From contig NC_089281.1 in NCBI RefSeq assembly GCF_963678975.1, forward strand, positions 6,473,277 through 6,537,276: 64,000 nucleotides of DNA. The letters are read 5' to 3'. Of the stretch, positions 34,538 through 45,689 are shown in pieces. The notes beneath the pieces are model-generated. The model did no database searches. It was given only the letters and a program-made list of their open reading frames with translations, and was not told the DNA's origin. Numbering within the stretch: the stretch's first letter is position 1; each line of letters starts with the position of its first letter. Source of the stretch: Dysidea avara. Its lineage: Eukaryota; Porifera; Demospongiae; Dictyoceratida; Dysideidae. The translations under genes were made by a program, and so were the position numbers.

Positions 34538-36717
34538 ATGGCTGGTGACTTTACCGATCTTGTTCTTAAAGGAGTGGAACCACTTGGCAAAGAAGTGGGC
34601 AGGGGAGCCTACGGAAAGGTCTACGCGGTGAAGTACTGTGAAACGATATGTGCAGCCAAAGAAATACATTCAGTTTTGGTGGAATACGCTGACCCGACTG
34701 AAATGAAAGGGATAATACAATCGTTCTTTGGAGAATGTCGACAGTGTAGTAAATTACGTCATCCCAACGTTATACAATTCCTTGGAGTATACTATCCACC
34801 AAGGAGCGACCAGAAACTGCGACTACCAGTAATGGTTATGGAGATGATGGATGATAGTTTAACATCATTTATAAAAAAGCACCAGGAGATACCTGAGTAT
34901 TTGAAGTATTCAATACTACACGATGTGTCACTTGGTCTGTGCTACCTTCATCGTCAGGATCCCCCGATTATCCATCGTGATCTCTCATCAAACAATATTC
35001 TGTTAACTAAATACTGTGTTGCTAAAATCAGTGACCTCGGGGTGGCAAAAGTGATTAAGCAAGATGGCAAAATGACAAAAATGACGAAAGCGCCGGGGAC
35101 ACAAGATTTTATGCCTCCCGAGGCACTTGAGCATGATGCAACGTATGGACTTCCCATAGATGTGTTTTCATTTGCTGGAATAATTCTGCATACATTTACC
35201 CAGGAATGGCCGACTCCATCAGGGCAAACCAAGCTTGATCGTAAAACAAATACATTGTCTGCATTTACTGAGGTTCAGCGTCGTCAGCAGTACCTGGACA
35301 AGTTGACTGGAACAGCAAACAAGTTAAAGTCACTTGTGGAAAAATGTCTTGACAACAATCCTGATCTGAGACCTCCCATAGCAACCATCTGTAAAACAAT
35401 TAAATCTTACAAGGAAAGCTACACAGAAAGCTCTTCAAATAAAACAATGGAACTCCATAAGAAAATTAAGAAATTACAGGCAGCAAATGAGGAGCTGAAA
35501 AACAATATACCACCGCCAGTGAGTCACCCTCCTTTCACTATGTAATAATAAATTGTGTACTATAGGTGATACCAAAGAAGAATCGACCTGTTTCAACAGG
35601 AATAGTGCCAGTGGTAGAAAGTGTTCACACAAAATGGAAAAGAGTAAGTGAACAAACTTTGTGGATCTATCCTATTTTTCCTTGTGCATTTGATACTGTT
35701 GTAATTAGTACTTTTGTTGTTGTTTAGGAGGCGCCCCCGTTAATGCCTGCACTTCTCAGTGGCCGATATCGGATCAAGTGGACCCAGTTAGCTAATGCTC
35801 CAGTTCCTATGTATGACGCCTACACTGCTACACAAGGCAACAAAGTCTTTGTTACAGGCTGCACTAGTCCCACACCAAATGCCAAACATCAAGTATACGT
35901 TTATAACATCACCACCAATGTGTGGAACCAATTGCCTTCACCACAAGTTTCTTATGGTATTCCACAAGTAGTTGGTGACAAGTTAGCTATTATTGGAGGA
36001 CGTATGTCTACTACACAAGAATGGACTAATAAAGTTTCCACATTTGACAATGCTAGCCAAACTTGGATATCATATTATCCTGATCTCCTGTCTGTTAGGG
36101 CAAAACCAGGGGTGGTCACTTATCTGGAGCATGTTATTGTTGCTGGAGGAGGCAAAGGTTGTCTACCTTTAGAGGTGCGAACTGATATTGAAGTTCTCAA
36201 CTGGATTGAAAATATGCAATGGAAGAAAGTGGGCACTACCCTACCTGAACCAATGTGGGCTTTTTCACCAATAATATCTGATGGTAACTTGTACATAGTT
36301 GGGTTCTCGGGAGTTGACAAGCTTCACAATTCTGCTTACAGTGCACCAGTGGCCAGCATTACAGCTCCAGGGAGCACGAACACACTTGCCAAATGGACCA
36401 AATTGAGTCCATCACTTTACTACAGTACAGCCATTGTCCCTGGCTCATCACCTATTATAGCAGTTGGTGGCCAAGTACAAGGATCAAATTCATCAACTTC
36501 TGATGTCACAATCTACAATGCTACAAGCAAATCATGGATAAGAGTTTCTGCACTGTCATTCACCCGCTCTTCTGTAGCTGTAGCAAGCGTAGATACTAAT
36601 GCATTCATTGCAATCGGAGGATGTATCACAGCAGGAAATGTTGAGGTCAGCAAATCATCTAGTGTATCTATTGTAGAGTTAGCTCAAGCAGAGTACTGGT
36701 CAACAGGTAGCATGTAG
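34538..36717 (+). CDS. TKL-type protein kinase fused to a kelch-like propeller
   Basis: Three exons: 34538-35518, 35566-35643 and 35728-36717, joined in phase to 682 codons. Residues of about 10-290 form a complete kinase. The glycine loop is GRGAYGKV, the ATP lysine is in CAAKEIHS, the catalytic loop is HRDLSSNNIL, the metal motif is DLG (for DFG), and the P-P-E stands for APE. HRDLSSNN and DLG are seen in the tyrosine-kinase-like group. A helical, probably coiled-coil linker follows (about 300-325, MELHKKIKKLQAANEELKNN). The second half has kelch-type blades, marked by VYNITTNVWNQLP, KLAIIGGR, VIVAGGG, PIIAVGG and AFIAIGG, each a GG pair with downstream Tyr/Trp. The protein looks cytosolic, with no signal peptide or membrane segment. 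The substrate is unknown. Confidence 0.9.
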
Positions 36718-37554
36718 GATATATTTATGCTTCTTTTTTTTTTTTACTTTTGTTATTCATTCTGGCAATGTTACATTTTCTTAGTTGCATCTTGTAAATA
36801 TTGACATTTTGTAATATAGTTGCAACACATCCCATAAATTATGGTGATTTGTGAGATACTTATTGGAGCAACTAGCTGCATTGCAATACCAATGTGCATG
36901 TTTGAATATTGATATTATGATTCTACAGTGCAGCATTACATGTTCCTAGTCCTTTTGAGTGTTATATAACAGTACAATGGAACTCACGTCATTGTTACAT
37001 TTCAGTAGTTTTGTCTAGTGCCTATAAATGAAGAATGGTGTAACATTATACATTGTGTGCTTGAATATTATTTGGTATGCGTAATCCTATGTACACATTG
37101 AGCTGAGCCCTTAGAAAACACATATTTTCCCCCAAAGAGAAATAGCATTTCAGCCAACTAGATGACCAGTAATGACAGTAAAAGGTGTGGAAAAAAAAAC
37201 TTTATGGTTTTCATAGGAAATGTGCAAACTTTGATTGGTCAGTCAGGCATTTGAAATTGTGAATGAAAAGATTTTGAAACAAGCAGTGCTACAAATAAGC
37301 CGAATTTCAAGAACTTTGAAGTTCCGACCACACACTTACAAAATATTAAACTTTGTAGAATAACATGCTGTCCATGTTGTATACACTGTTTCAGACATAA
37401 TGGGCATCACTAAATGTGCTTGGGATAATTTTTATTTTAATGTCATCACACACTCCTTTGAACACTGATAACATTTCAAATTTATATGCAACCAAATTCA
37501 AATTCATGTACAAAATGATTGTGATAGAAAAGCAAAAAAGAGGACATTTCAACA
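36718..37554. other. Convergent 3' flanks of kinase-kelch gene and TKFC
   Basis: A poly-T run follows the kinase-kelch stop (about 36734-36746). No gene is seen. Confidence 0.5.
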
Positions 37555-39928
37555 TTACGCAGTCAGTGCAGAGAGGATGGCTTGTAGCCAGATACCCACT
37601 GCAGTGGCTCCAGGATCAGGTTGAGTGAGTAGTTCATGACTGACATAACTTGCTCGACCAGAACGTGCTGTCATATCCTTGGTAGCCTCTGCACCTTTCT
37701 TAGCTGCCTGTACAACATGACCTGTTATGTGTCTACTGTAACAAGTGTTGTGTTTACCTCTACTGCACTCTTTAATCCATCCAATGTGCTGGATTGCTCC
37801 AGGATGGTGATGGCAGGAGATAAGGCATCCAACATTGTCCGATCACCTACCTTAGCACCACCATACCTGTTAGGAAATTTGTTGTCAGTTTAACACATTA
37901 ACTGTTTGTTTACCTCATTACAGCCTCCATGCCACTCTTAAGGGCTCTGGTCCATACTGCACCATCAACCACATCACTTTGGAACAATGTGTTGGCTACT
38001 GCTGTTAGTAGTAGTGCATAAATCTGAAATAAGTTACCCTTTAATTGACACAATACTATTAATATAATATATCCCTACGGCTCCTGAGGTTCCTCCCATG
38101 TGAGCTCCAACACATTCAGATAATGCTAAAAGACAATCACTCGGACTATCCCAGTGGAATGATGACAGTTTATCTAACACAGCTGGGACAAGGAATTATT
38201 ACTACACTATTGTGTTGTGTGTGTGACTCACCCTGTGCTCCTGACTTGAGTGTGCTGCCACAATCACCATCCCCACTACCTCGATCAAGTTCATTTAACA
38301 ATGCTTGATTATCCACCAGTGACTTGCATATTTGTTCAGTACACGCCTTTAACACTCCTCCTAAACCACAACCACAAATAAACTACACCCAACTACAGTG
38401 TATTGTGTCTTCGTGGCCACCTGTATAGAAAGAAAGGCCATCCACAATGTAGGAAGGCTAAGAACTATTGGCCCGCAGGTGACTGCTTTAGACACATTAC
38501 ACTGTAGCTGTGCTTGTTGTACCTGATTCAGTATTAATGGTGACATCAGATTGCACAGGAGGTGCTGACATGACAAGAAATGGTGGCTTGTCAAATCTCA
38601 CATGGCTACCACCAACACCCAGTGATGGGTTAGGCCATGCCGGAGCACTAGTAGGATCATCTGATGATAGAACATGTCACATACAACTACTTCACTTATC
38701 ACTAACACACCTAACAGGTTTGTCCAGTTGGAAGTTAGCTTGATCAATGTGACCGACACTCCAGCCATCTCTAGTGAGGTCATCAAACTACCCAAGTATG
38801 CCCTCGTCACATTAGCCTTCTTCACATCCACTATAGGAGATGTACTAGCATCACAATGAAATGATGAATAACTGACACACCAAGGTATCTGATTGTAGCA
38901 TTAGCCATCACTGCTAGTTCCAGGTTTGATGTACCTCCTAAATTATTAATTACCACTCCCACCTCATCGCTGGGATGTAAGGGGAAATAATTATCTGTTG
39001 TGGTCATGTGATCCACTAGTAGCTTAGCAACAGTATCAGCAGGTTGTAACTATTGAATACTTAATAAAATAAAGGACAGAAGTTGACATAACACGTACCT
39101 TGGTTCTCTTAATGCCAGCTTCACCATGAATGCCTGACAAGAGTACAAATATTATATTACTCTAATAGAACATACACTCAATTCAAAACACTCTAATAGA
39201 ACACACAGAATATCACCAGTGTCAAGTCTTACCTAGTCCTAGTTCCATTTCATCTGGTTCAAGATGGAAGGAAGGTTCTTGTCCAGGGACGCTACAAGGT
39301 GACAGGCTGACACTCATGGTAGCAATGTTACCAGCTACAGCATTAGCCACAACTGTCACCTCCTCCAGTGTACCACCTCTGTCAGCTAGTGCCCCTGCTA
39401 TCTGTACACCTGTTACCCCAGTCTGTCATTGTTACCCCTCACCTTATGTACCAGTATTGTCCCACACAATCCTCTCCTACCAGCATGAGCAACAGTGCTA
39501 GGTAATGCACAGTCTTCACCAACTATCACCATTTCCACTTTATAACCCTCAGCCTTTGCTTGCTCTGCCGCTAATCCAAAGTTCAATCGGTCGCCAGTGT
39601 AGTTTTTAACTATCATAAGTGTTCCTGCTGAACCGCTTATGCATCTCACTGCGGATAAAATGTCTCCGGGTGGCGGACTGGTGAATACAGAGCCAGCAAT
39701 GGCGGCGCTGAGCATTCCCTTCCCAACGAATCCCGCATGGGCAGGCTCATGTCCACTACCTCCTCCAGAAAGAATCGTGACCTTTCCCTCACTCTTCACC
39801 ACCTCAATGTCGGCCCTAACAATCACCCTGTGCCCACCTAAAAGGTGTAACCCCGGATAAACTGCTGCTAATCCTTTCAACGCATCATCAACAACAGAAG
39901 ATGGCTGATTAATCAGCTTTTTACTCAT
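37555..39928 (-). CDS. TKFC: Triokinase/FMN cyclase (dihydroxyacetone kinase)
   Basis: Eleven exons: 39443-39928, 39233-39401, 39099-39133, 38881-39049, 38711-38830, 38523-38660, 38232-38360, 38088-38182, 37914-38023, 37758-37866 and 37555-37707. Together they give 570 codons, close to the 575 of human TKFC, with no break. The DhaK half carries the [12 protein letters not shown] loop, [12 protein letters not shown], and the SLSPCSVPG and MELGLGIHGE motifs. The DhaL half has the nucleotide-site motif [34 protein letters not shown] and the C-terminal RASYV..PDPGA. The enzyme phosphorylates dihydroxyacetone and glyceraldehyde with ATP and can release cyclic FMN from FAD; it is cytosolic. A truncated copy lies at 28547-31070. 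Its start codon is 47 bp downstream of the DZANK1 stop on the same strand. Confidence 0.95.
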
Positions 39929-39977
39929 TGCAAAATGATTCTTATATTTTTGGAAGGGTATACAAAATTATACGGGA

Positions 39978-42900
39978 TTATACGGTAATGTCATGCGGTG
40001 AAATTTTACAAAGCTTGCGTAATTGACTGGCCCCCTCATGAGTTACAATACAAGTGACGAGTTTGTCATAATGTTTCTCAGCAGCTATCTGACAAGCAGT
40101 TTGACCAGCATTGTTCTTTAAGCTAGCATTGATTCCTTTAAGACTGCAAAATAATAATCACATAAATTATGAACAAAATCAAAGCAGCTTCTCACTTCAG
40201 AAGTGCTTTAATACAATCAATATTTCCAGGTCCTCCCAATACAGCTTCATGTAATGCAGTATTACCAGTTCTGTAAGATATAAAGATGTATACACTAGCT
40301 ATATACTTTAAAAATGTCCTGAACCTTTCAGCCTTTCTATTCACCTTGGCTCCTTCTCTTTGTAGGACAGTCAAACAGTGGGTGTGTCCATTGGCAGCAG
40401 CCAAGGAGAGCAGAGGTAGTCCTAATGGTGTTGTAGAATTGGCATCTACTCCCTGTGAAATTGTGACTGTTTTATTAGAGTCTTTCTATATTCTTAGTGG
40501 TTCATCCTTTAAAATCCTCTACCGTATAATCAAGAGTTAATAATTAATATTATAGAACATAAGTCCCATTCCATATAAACTTCTGATTCCCCAATTGTAT
40601 CAGCATAAATCTTACATAGGAAGTATTACTCAAGTACAGGGGGTTACCTTTTTAAGAAGATCTGCAACTTTTTCTTCATCACCTTGAGAAGACAATTCTT
40701 CCACCAATAATGTCAAATCATCCTGACCAAAGATTATAAAATTACAAGAGGATACATTTGTTAGTAACAAACTTTTACAGGTTTTCTTTTCTTCTTTTTC
40801 CTAGACCTTGTTCTGTGTTTATTACTTGAAGTATCGTTAATTGTGCTACCTGACAGAGAAACTTATAATTAGCACTAACTTCCCTGTAAAAAAACACAGC
40901 TGGTTACCTTCACTAAGTATAGTACTGGTACTACTGTTGGCTAACAGTGAGCTCAACAATTTGGGGTCGTGGTCACTTGGCGTTCGAATACTGCCTCGAT
41001 GTTGTGGCTTTAATTCAAATGTTAGGTGCATATTTAGCTCATTATCTTCATCATGTAAAGTCGCTGACAATAACTGGGAGAAATTAAGTAGCAAACATGT
41101 CAAATCTTTATTATTAGCAAACCTTTCCTATTTGTGGCTTTCCAATGGCACCCTGGAAGTCTGTACAACTCTGAGCATACGCCTTCAAATGGGTGCAAAC
41201 ATGGTCCAATTGTTGGCGCCAGTAACCTAAATAAATAGAATTACACAAGTGCTAAAAATTAGAAAACACTATAATGAACATACAAACATATGCAAATAAA
41301 CTCTCAAATACTCTAATAGAACAGTCACTTCGCTTACCTCTGCCTGGGCTGAACACTCCTATTTGAGGTTTTTTAAATGCCCATGACACTGCAGCCACTT
41401 CACTAGCAGCAATGGCCTTACTGATGGTCCTTGAAGAAGGGTAGAAGAGTCCTTCTGTTTGTGTTGCCACCTCACAAGTAACAGGACCCTCTTCGGTAGT
41501 ATCCAATAATGGCACCCAACCACCAGTATCAACTAGATCTGCCATAGGAATCTAATACAACATGTACAGTAGTTATTATACATGCCAGACCACAATAATA
41601 TAGTACCTTCATTGAAGGAGTGATTTGCATTCCATGTCTGTATACATTAATAGGAGGATAATGGGGTGGGTCGTATATTTGTATGTAGTTTGTACCTGGT
41701 TGGAGGTCGCAGTTGGGCAGAACAGCTAACACAATGCCGTGCCTCCCATGAGTTAGTGGCAGAACAACTAGAACAAGTAACCGGCTGTTGTGGGCCTGCA
41801 GGCTAACACCATCACACATTACGAACACAACACACACAATAGAGCACTAACTTCTCTCCCACACCAGTCACAGAATCTGGCATCTGAGGCGTTAATCCTG
41901 CCACAGGTGCTGCACAACAAATACACCCCAGACTCTGTTGTTTGCAACAGCTATAAACCACCTTATGTGGTGATTCTTAAAAATTTAATTGTATACATAC
42001 TTTACTACAAGCAGTGCTGCTTCGTCTGTGTTCACTTGCTTCATCTTGTATAGCTTGAGTAACTATCAGAGGTTTCTCACAAGTAACACAAATTTTCATT
42101 TCAGAGCTATTTACAGTCCCACAACCTAAACACACTGGTTTACCCTAACACAAAACCTATCAGATACAAGTGATACACATTGGTTACACACCTTAATATC
42201 ATTCAAATTTTTTAGTTGTGCATTGATAACTGGCAGTCGAGGTGGAGGATCAATGGGAGCCTCACACACTACACACACTGTAGACCCAACAGGGACCATG
42301 GCCCTACAACTGCTACACACACTCAACTGTAATAGAGAAAAAGAGATTGATACATAATTTTACTAATATTTCACTTACCCCAATGGTAGGTTGTGCTTCG
42401 GATTGTGAAGTTGGAAGAAATGGTAGCAACATACCACATTCTGGACAATATTTTGCATGTAAATCTTCTGGCCTCCGAGCATTACAGTAGACACAGCTAA
42501 AATAGAATAATGCTCCCATCATATTCTTAATGAAAACTTCACCTAACATTCTGTAGTCTGAAGGAGCATGCACACGAGGTGTAGATTGTGAGGGTAGTGA
42601 TGCTCCCATTGGCATTGAAGCCACCTCGTCTGATTTTAGCCTTGGACCAAGTCTATGATTGTGCGATATTAAATACACCACCACAACTAGACTAACCTGT
42701 TAAACAGGTATTGGGGCCCTGTTAGGGAGGGTGACACAGGGTATGCTGATGGACTGGCAACTGAAAAACTAGCTCTATTATTTGAAGTCATGTTCTGAAA
42801 CAACAAAGTTAAAATCCACAAGAACATCTATTTTGAGCAACCTACTTCCATGGAGTCTGGTGCAGTTTTAAGAAAGAATGTCTTAGTAACAACATTGCTC

Positions 42901-43288
42901 TGTTTCAAGCCGTCACTGCAACAGTAAAATATATAGTGTATAATTCCCACAATGCTGAGGCTTTACTTGTTAATTGCTATCGCTTTAATGGTCACAGCTT
43001 TGTCTGCAGCTGGCAGGGTAAATGGTACTTGATATTGGTAAGTGTACTTGTGTCCGGAACGCTGAAAAGGGTCCGGTTTTGTCCCATTAATAGTGTAATA
43101 CAACTTGATATCCTTGCTTTCTGAAAATTGATTGTTTTGATGCGCTCTATTTAGATTTACACGATTTTACCTGAAGTTATTGCAATCGGGGTGGCCTGGT
43201 CAATAGAGTATTTAGATCCATTACGTTTAGCTCCAAAGGCGGCTTTCAGCGGGACGATGATCGGTGCAGAAATCGACCCTGCCGTCAT
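39978..43288 (-). CDS. DZANK1: Double zinc ribbon and ankyrin repeat protein
   Basis: Twenty exons, in order: 43171-43288, 42967-43120, 42846-42915, 42697-42794, 42548-42652, 42379-42496, 42192-42326, 42006-42144, 41852-41934, 41696-41802, 41607-41637, 41338-41551, 41123-41226, 40908-41073, 40779-40849, 40648-40722, 40325-40452, 40196-40270 and 39978-40143. As listed they total 718 codons plus stop, in phase throughout (human DZANK1 is about 750). The N-terminus begins MTAGSISAPIIVPLK, as in vertebrate DZANK1, followed by a chitobiase-like beta unit (YYTINGTKPD). Residues of about 182-385 carry five CxxC..CxxC zinc ribbons (for example CSTCGRINASDARFCDWCGR). GYWRQQLDHVCTHLKAYAQ and the VATQTEGLFYPSS block are conserved landmarks. 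Ankyrin repeats occupy about 597-700. Vertebrate DZANK1 is linked to ciliary cargo transport. It shares a 55-bp intergenic region with ZW10. Confidence 0.93.
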
Positions 43289-43343
43289 TATTAGGTAAAG
43301 TTGCTATAGGAACGAAGCAGATCGCGTGATCTAAGCGGGAACA
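43289..43343. promoter_or_regulatory. Bidirectional promoter region, DZANK1/ZW10
   Basis: Only 55 bp separate the two divergent start codons. The 5' untranslated regions and core promoters must overlap this stretch and each other's first exons. No TATA box is evident. This is inferred from gene positions. Confidence 0.7.
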
Positions 43344-45551
43344 ATGGAAGTAAAGAAAAGTGGATTAGTGTCAACCGCACTGCGCACTGTGTCTATTGCT
43401 ACTGAGAAAGAACTGCAAACGGCGTTGTCGTCTATTCAGAAAAAGTGCGACCAAAAGCGAGCGGAGTTATACGAGATAATCACGGAGGATATTGTAGAAT
43501 TCAAACAACAAGCTGACACGACTACAGTCGTAAGGCATCAGCTTAATGAAGTGCAAAACGAGTTTGAAAGATTGGATGAGAAAATCAAGAACGATGTTAG
43601 AGGTAAACTACTGGGGTCTTCTGAAAAGAAACAAGAAATTGAAGCGAAATTATTAGAGACAGAGAAACTGATTCAATTTTTAACTGACCTGTTTTCCGTA
43701 TACGAAACATTTACCAGTAGTTGGAAAGATTTGGAGGTGGAAAACTATAGTACTGCTGCAAGTAAGATCAGAAAAGCATTAACAGCAATCGGAGAAATCA
43801 ACGAAGAAGGTAAAAATGCACAGATATATATTTCTCTTCAACGAGAGCTATCGCAAAGACATGATAAGCTGAAGAAGATACTGAGTGATAAATGGCACAG
43901 CATTTTTGTGTGGAAGCCAAAGAGAATTACTGCAGATACAGACACACTACATGTGTCACTTGCCATCATGAAAAACCAAATTCTACAAGTGTCCGAGGCA
44001 ATGAAAGAACTCAAGATTTGGGAGAAGATTGTTCGATCCTTTGCCAAACAGCTCTTGACCGCCTTCTGTACTCCTTTAGTGAGCTTGCAAGACAGATTGA
44101 TTATTATTGAAGAAGGAAAGGAGGCTACTACTGTTTACTTTAAGCAATGTACATCTCCTTGCAGTATTTCTGAAATCTTTAGCTGTCTGTTGAGTCTTTT
44201 CCATTTTGTGGAGGGGATTGTTTCTGATGATGGATGGCTGTCTGGTATCCAGAAAGAAGTGGAAGAAATCCTTCCCAATCTTTTGATCGAAAAATGTCTC
44301 TCCAATTCAGTTCCCAGTACTGTTGAGGAGCTTAAGAGTTATGACCAAGTCATCAGCTTGACTGAAAATTTTGAAAGAACACTCATCAAAATGAAATTCC
44401 TTTCTGCTGATTTCAATCAACTAAGCAATTATGTAAAGAACATTAATGTACATTTTTCCAAGAAACAAGTTGAGGATGTTTTAGTACAAGCCAGGAATAT
44501 ACTGTCACGACCTCTTCATGATACAAAGCTCACTAAACATGAAGGTGTACTTGAAAATCTTGAAGCAGTAGGAGCTGGTCCGGTCCAAGCTATTGATTCA
44601 CTGGTGGAAATTTTTAGTGAAGAAGAACTTGACACTAAATTATTTCATTTCCCAACGTGTCATGTCAGCGAGACAGTCTTGGAATTTGTAAACTTGCTTT
44701 ACGTCACGTTGTTGAAGTGTACACAATCAAGTGGCTCTTCTGCTGTCCAGCTATTTCATACTTGTCGTGACGTCCTTGACTTGTATTGTGCCATTGTACC
44801 TTCCTGCCACAAAACAGTTATTGCTGAGATACCTCGTGTAGCTGCTGTCCATCATAACAATTGTCTGTATGTTGCTCATCACTTGTTAACACTAGGACAT
44901 CAGTTTCAGTGTAAACTCCCACCTCCTCTGGACTCTGGGGCTACAACCTTTGTTGACTTCATACCCAAGTTACAACATCTGGGAGAAGATACATTTCTGG
45001 CTGAGTTAAGGAAGCAAAGGGACATCACTTTAAAACCATTAAAGTCTACTGGGTCTTTTGATAATGTGTCATATGAAGAGAGACAGTTGCAGGTTGAGAA
45101 ATCTTTGGGACAATCTCTGCTACATGTTGCCCAAGTGAGCAGTGTTTATCAAGAGGTACTTCCACTTCATGTGTATGCTAAATCTACTGGAGCTCTGCTT
45201 GATTCTCTCACTGTTTGCTTTATTGAGAAGGTGACATATCTGGAAGACATCAGTGCTGAAGATTCCACTGTCCTTCATTCATTCATCCAGAACATACTCC
45301 AGAAGATTGAAATGATTTTACAAGTAAAGAAATCCAATCATACCATAGACCCTTCTCAAGTCTGTAACCATTTTGTAAAGCTGCAAGAATTGGGCTTTGT
45401 CTTGTCTGCCTCACTTGTCGATATCGTTAACAACTGGCAGAACGGTTGTTTATCAAAACACTTTGCTCCCTTAGAATTACGATCTCTAATCAAAGCTGTG
45501 TTTCAAAACACTGACCATCGTGCTAAATTACTTGCAAAAATAACTGCTTAA
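43344..45551 (+). CDS. ZW10: ZW10, kinetochore RZZ complex / ER tether subunit
   Basis: A single uninterrupted frame of 735 codons (vertebrate ZW10 is about 780). The N-terminal 180 residues are long helices (ELQTALSSIQKKCDQKRAEL; LNEVQNEFERLDEKI), the part that contacts Rod and zwilch or the NRZ/Dsl1 partner. The middle and C-terminal parts (VQAIDSLVEIFSEEELD; VHHNNCLYVAHHLLTLGHQF) match the conserved ZW10 core, the latter being a highly recognisable block. In animals it works in spindle-checkpoint signalling at kinetochores and in Golgi-to-ER vesicle tethering. The absence of introns is unlike its neighbours. An AATAAA lies at about 45609. It converges on the C1orf198 homologue, with 138 bp between stops. 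Confidence 0.93.
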   Translation: MEVKKSGLVSTALRTVSIATEKELQTALSSIQKKCDQKRAELYEIITEDIVEFKQQADTTTVVRHQLNEVQNEFERLDEKIKNDVRGKLLGSSEKKQEIEAKLLETEKLIQFLTDLFSVYETFTSSWKDLEVENYSTAASKIRKALTAIGEINEEGKNAQIYISLQRELSQRHDKLKKILSDKWHSIFVWKPKRITADTDTLHVSLAIMKNQILQVSEAMKELKIWEKIVRSFAKQLLTAFCTPLVSLQDRLIIIEEGKEATTVYFKQCTSPCSISEIFSCLLSLFHFVEGIVSDDGWLSGIQKEVEEILPNLLIEKCLSNSVPSTVEELKSYDQVISLTENFERTLIKMKFLSADFNQLSNYVKNINVHFSKKQVEDVLVQARNILSRPLHDTKLTKHEGVLENLEAVGAGPVQAIDSLVEIFSEEELDTKLFHFPTCHVSETVLEFVNLLYVTLLKCTQSSGSSAVQLFHTCRDVLDLYCAIVPSCHKTVIAEIPRVAAVHHNNCLYVAHHLLTLGHQFQCKLPPPLDSGATTFVDFIPKLQHLGEDTFLAELRKQRDITLKPLKSTGSFDNVSYEERQLQVEKSLGQSLLHVAQVSSVYQEVLPLHVYAKSTGALLDSLTVCFIEKVTYLEDISAEDSTVLHSFIQNILQKIEMILQVKKSNHTIDPSQVCNHFVKLQELGFVLSASLVDIVNNWQNGCLSKHFAPLELRSLIKAVFQNTDHRAKLLAKITA

Positions 45552-45689
45552 CAATTGTTTTGAGTATTTATTTCTTAAATAACAAATATCATGTAGGTAG
45601 AAAAATACAATAAACATAATATAAAAAATTTGATTTAAAAAATCGTACAAATAAACTTAATGTATGTGTTTCATGATATGAAGGGCGAG

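Noticed and set aside
38395-38494. Possible extra TKFC exon on the minus strand ([11 protein letters not shown])
   Set aside because: Its phase does not fit the next exon, while joining 38523-38660 directly to 38232-38360 does.
41600-41700. Apparent frame change in DZANK1 after RPPT
   Set aside because: A 58-nt intron (41638-41695) followed by a 31-nt exon closes the phase exactly.
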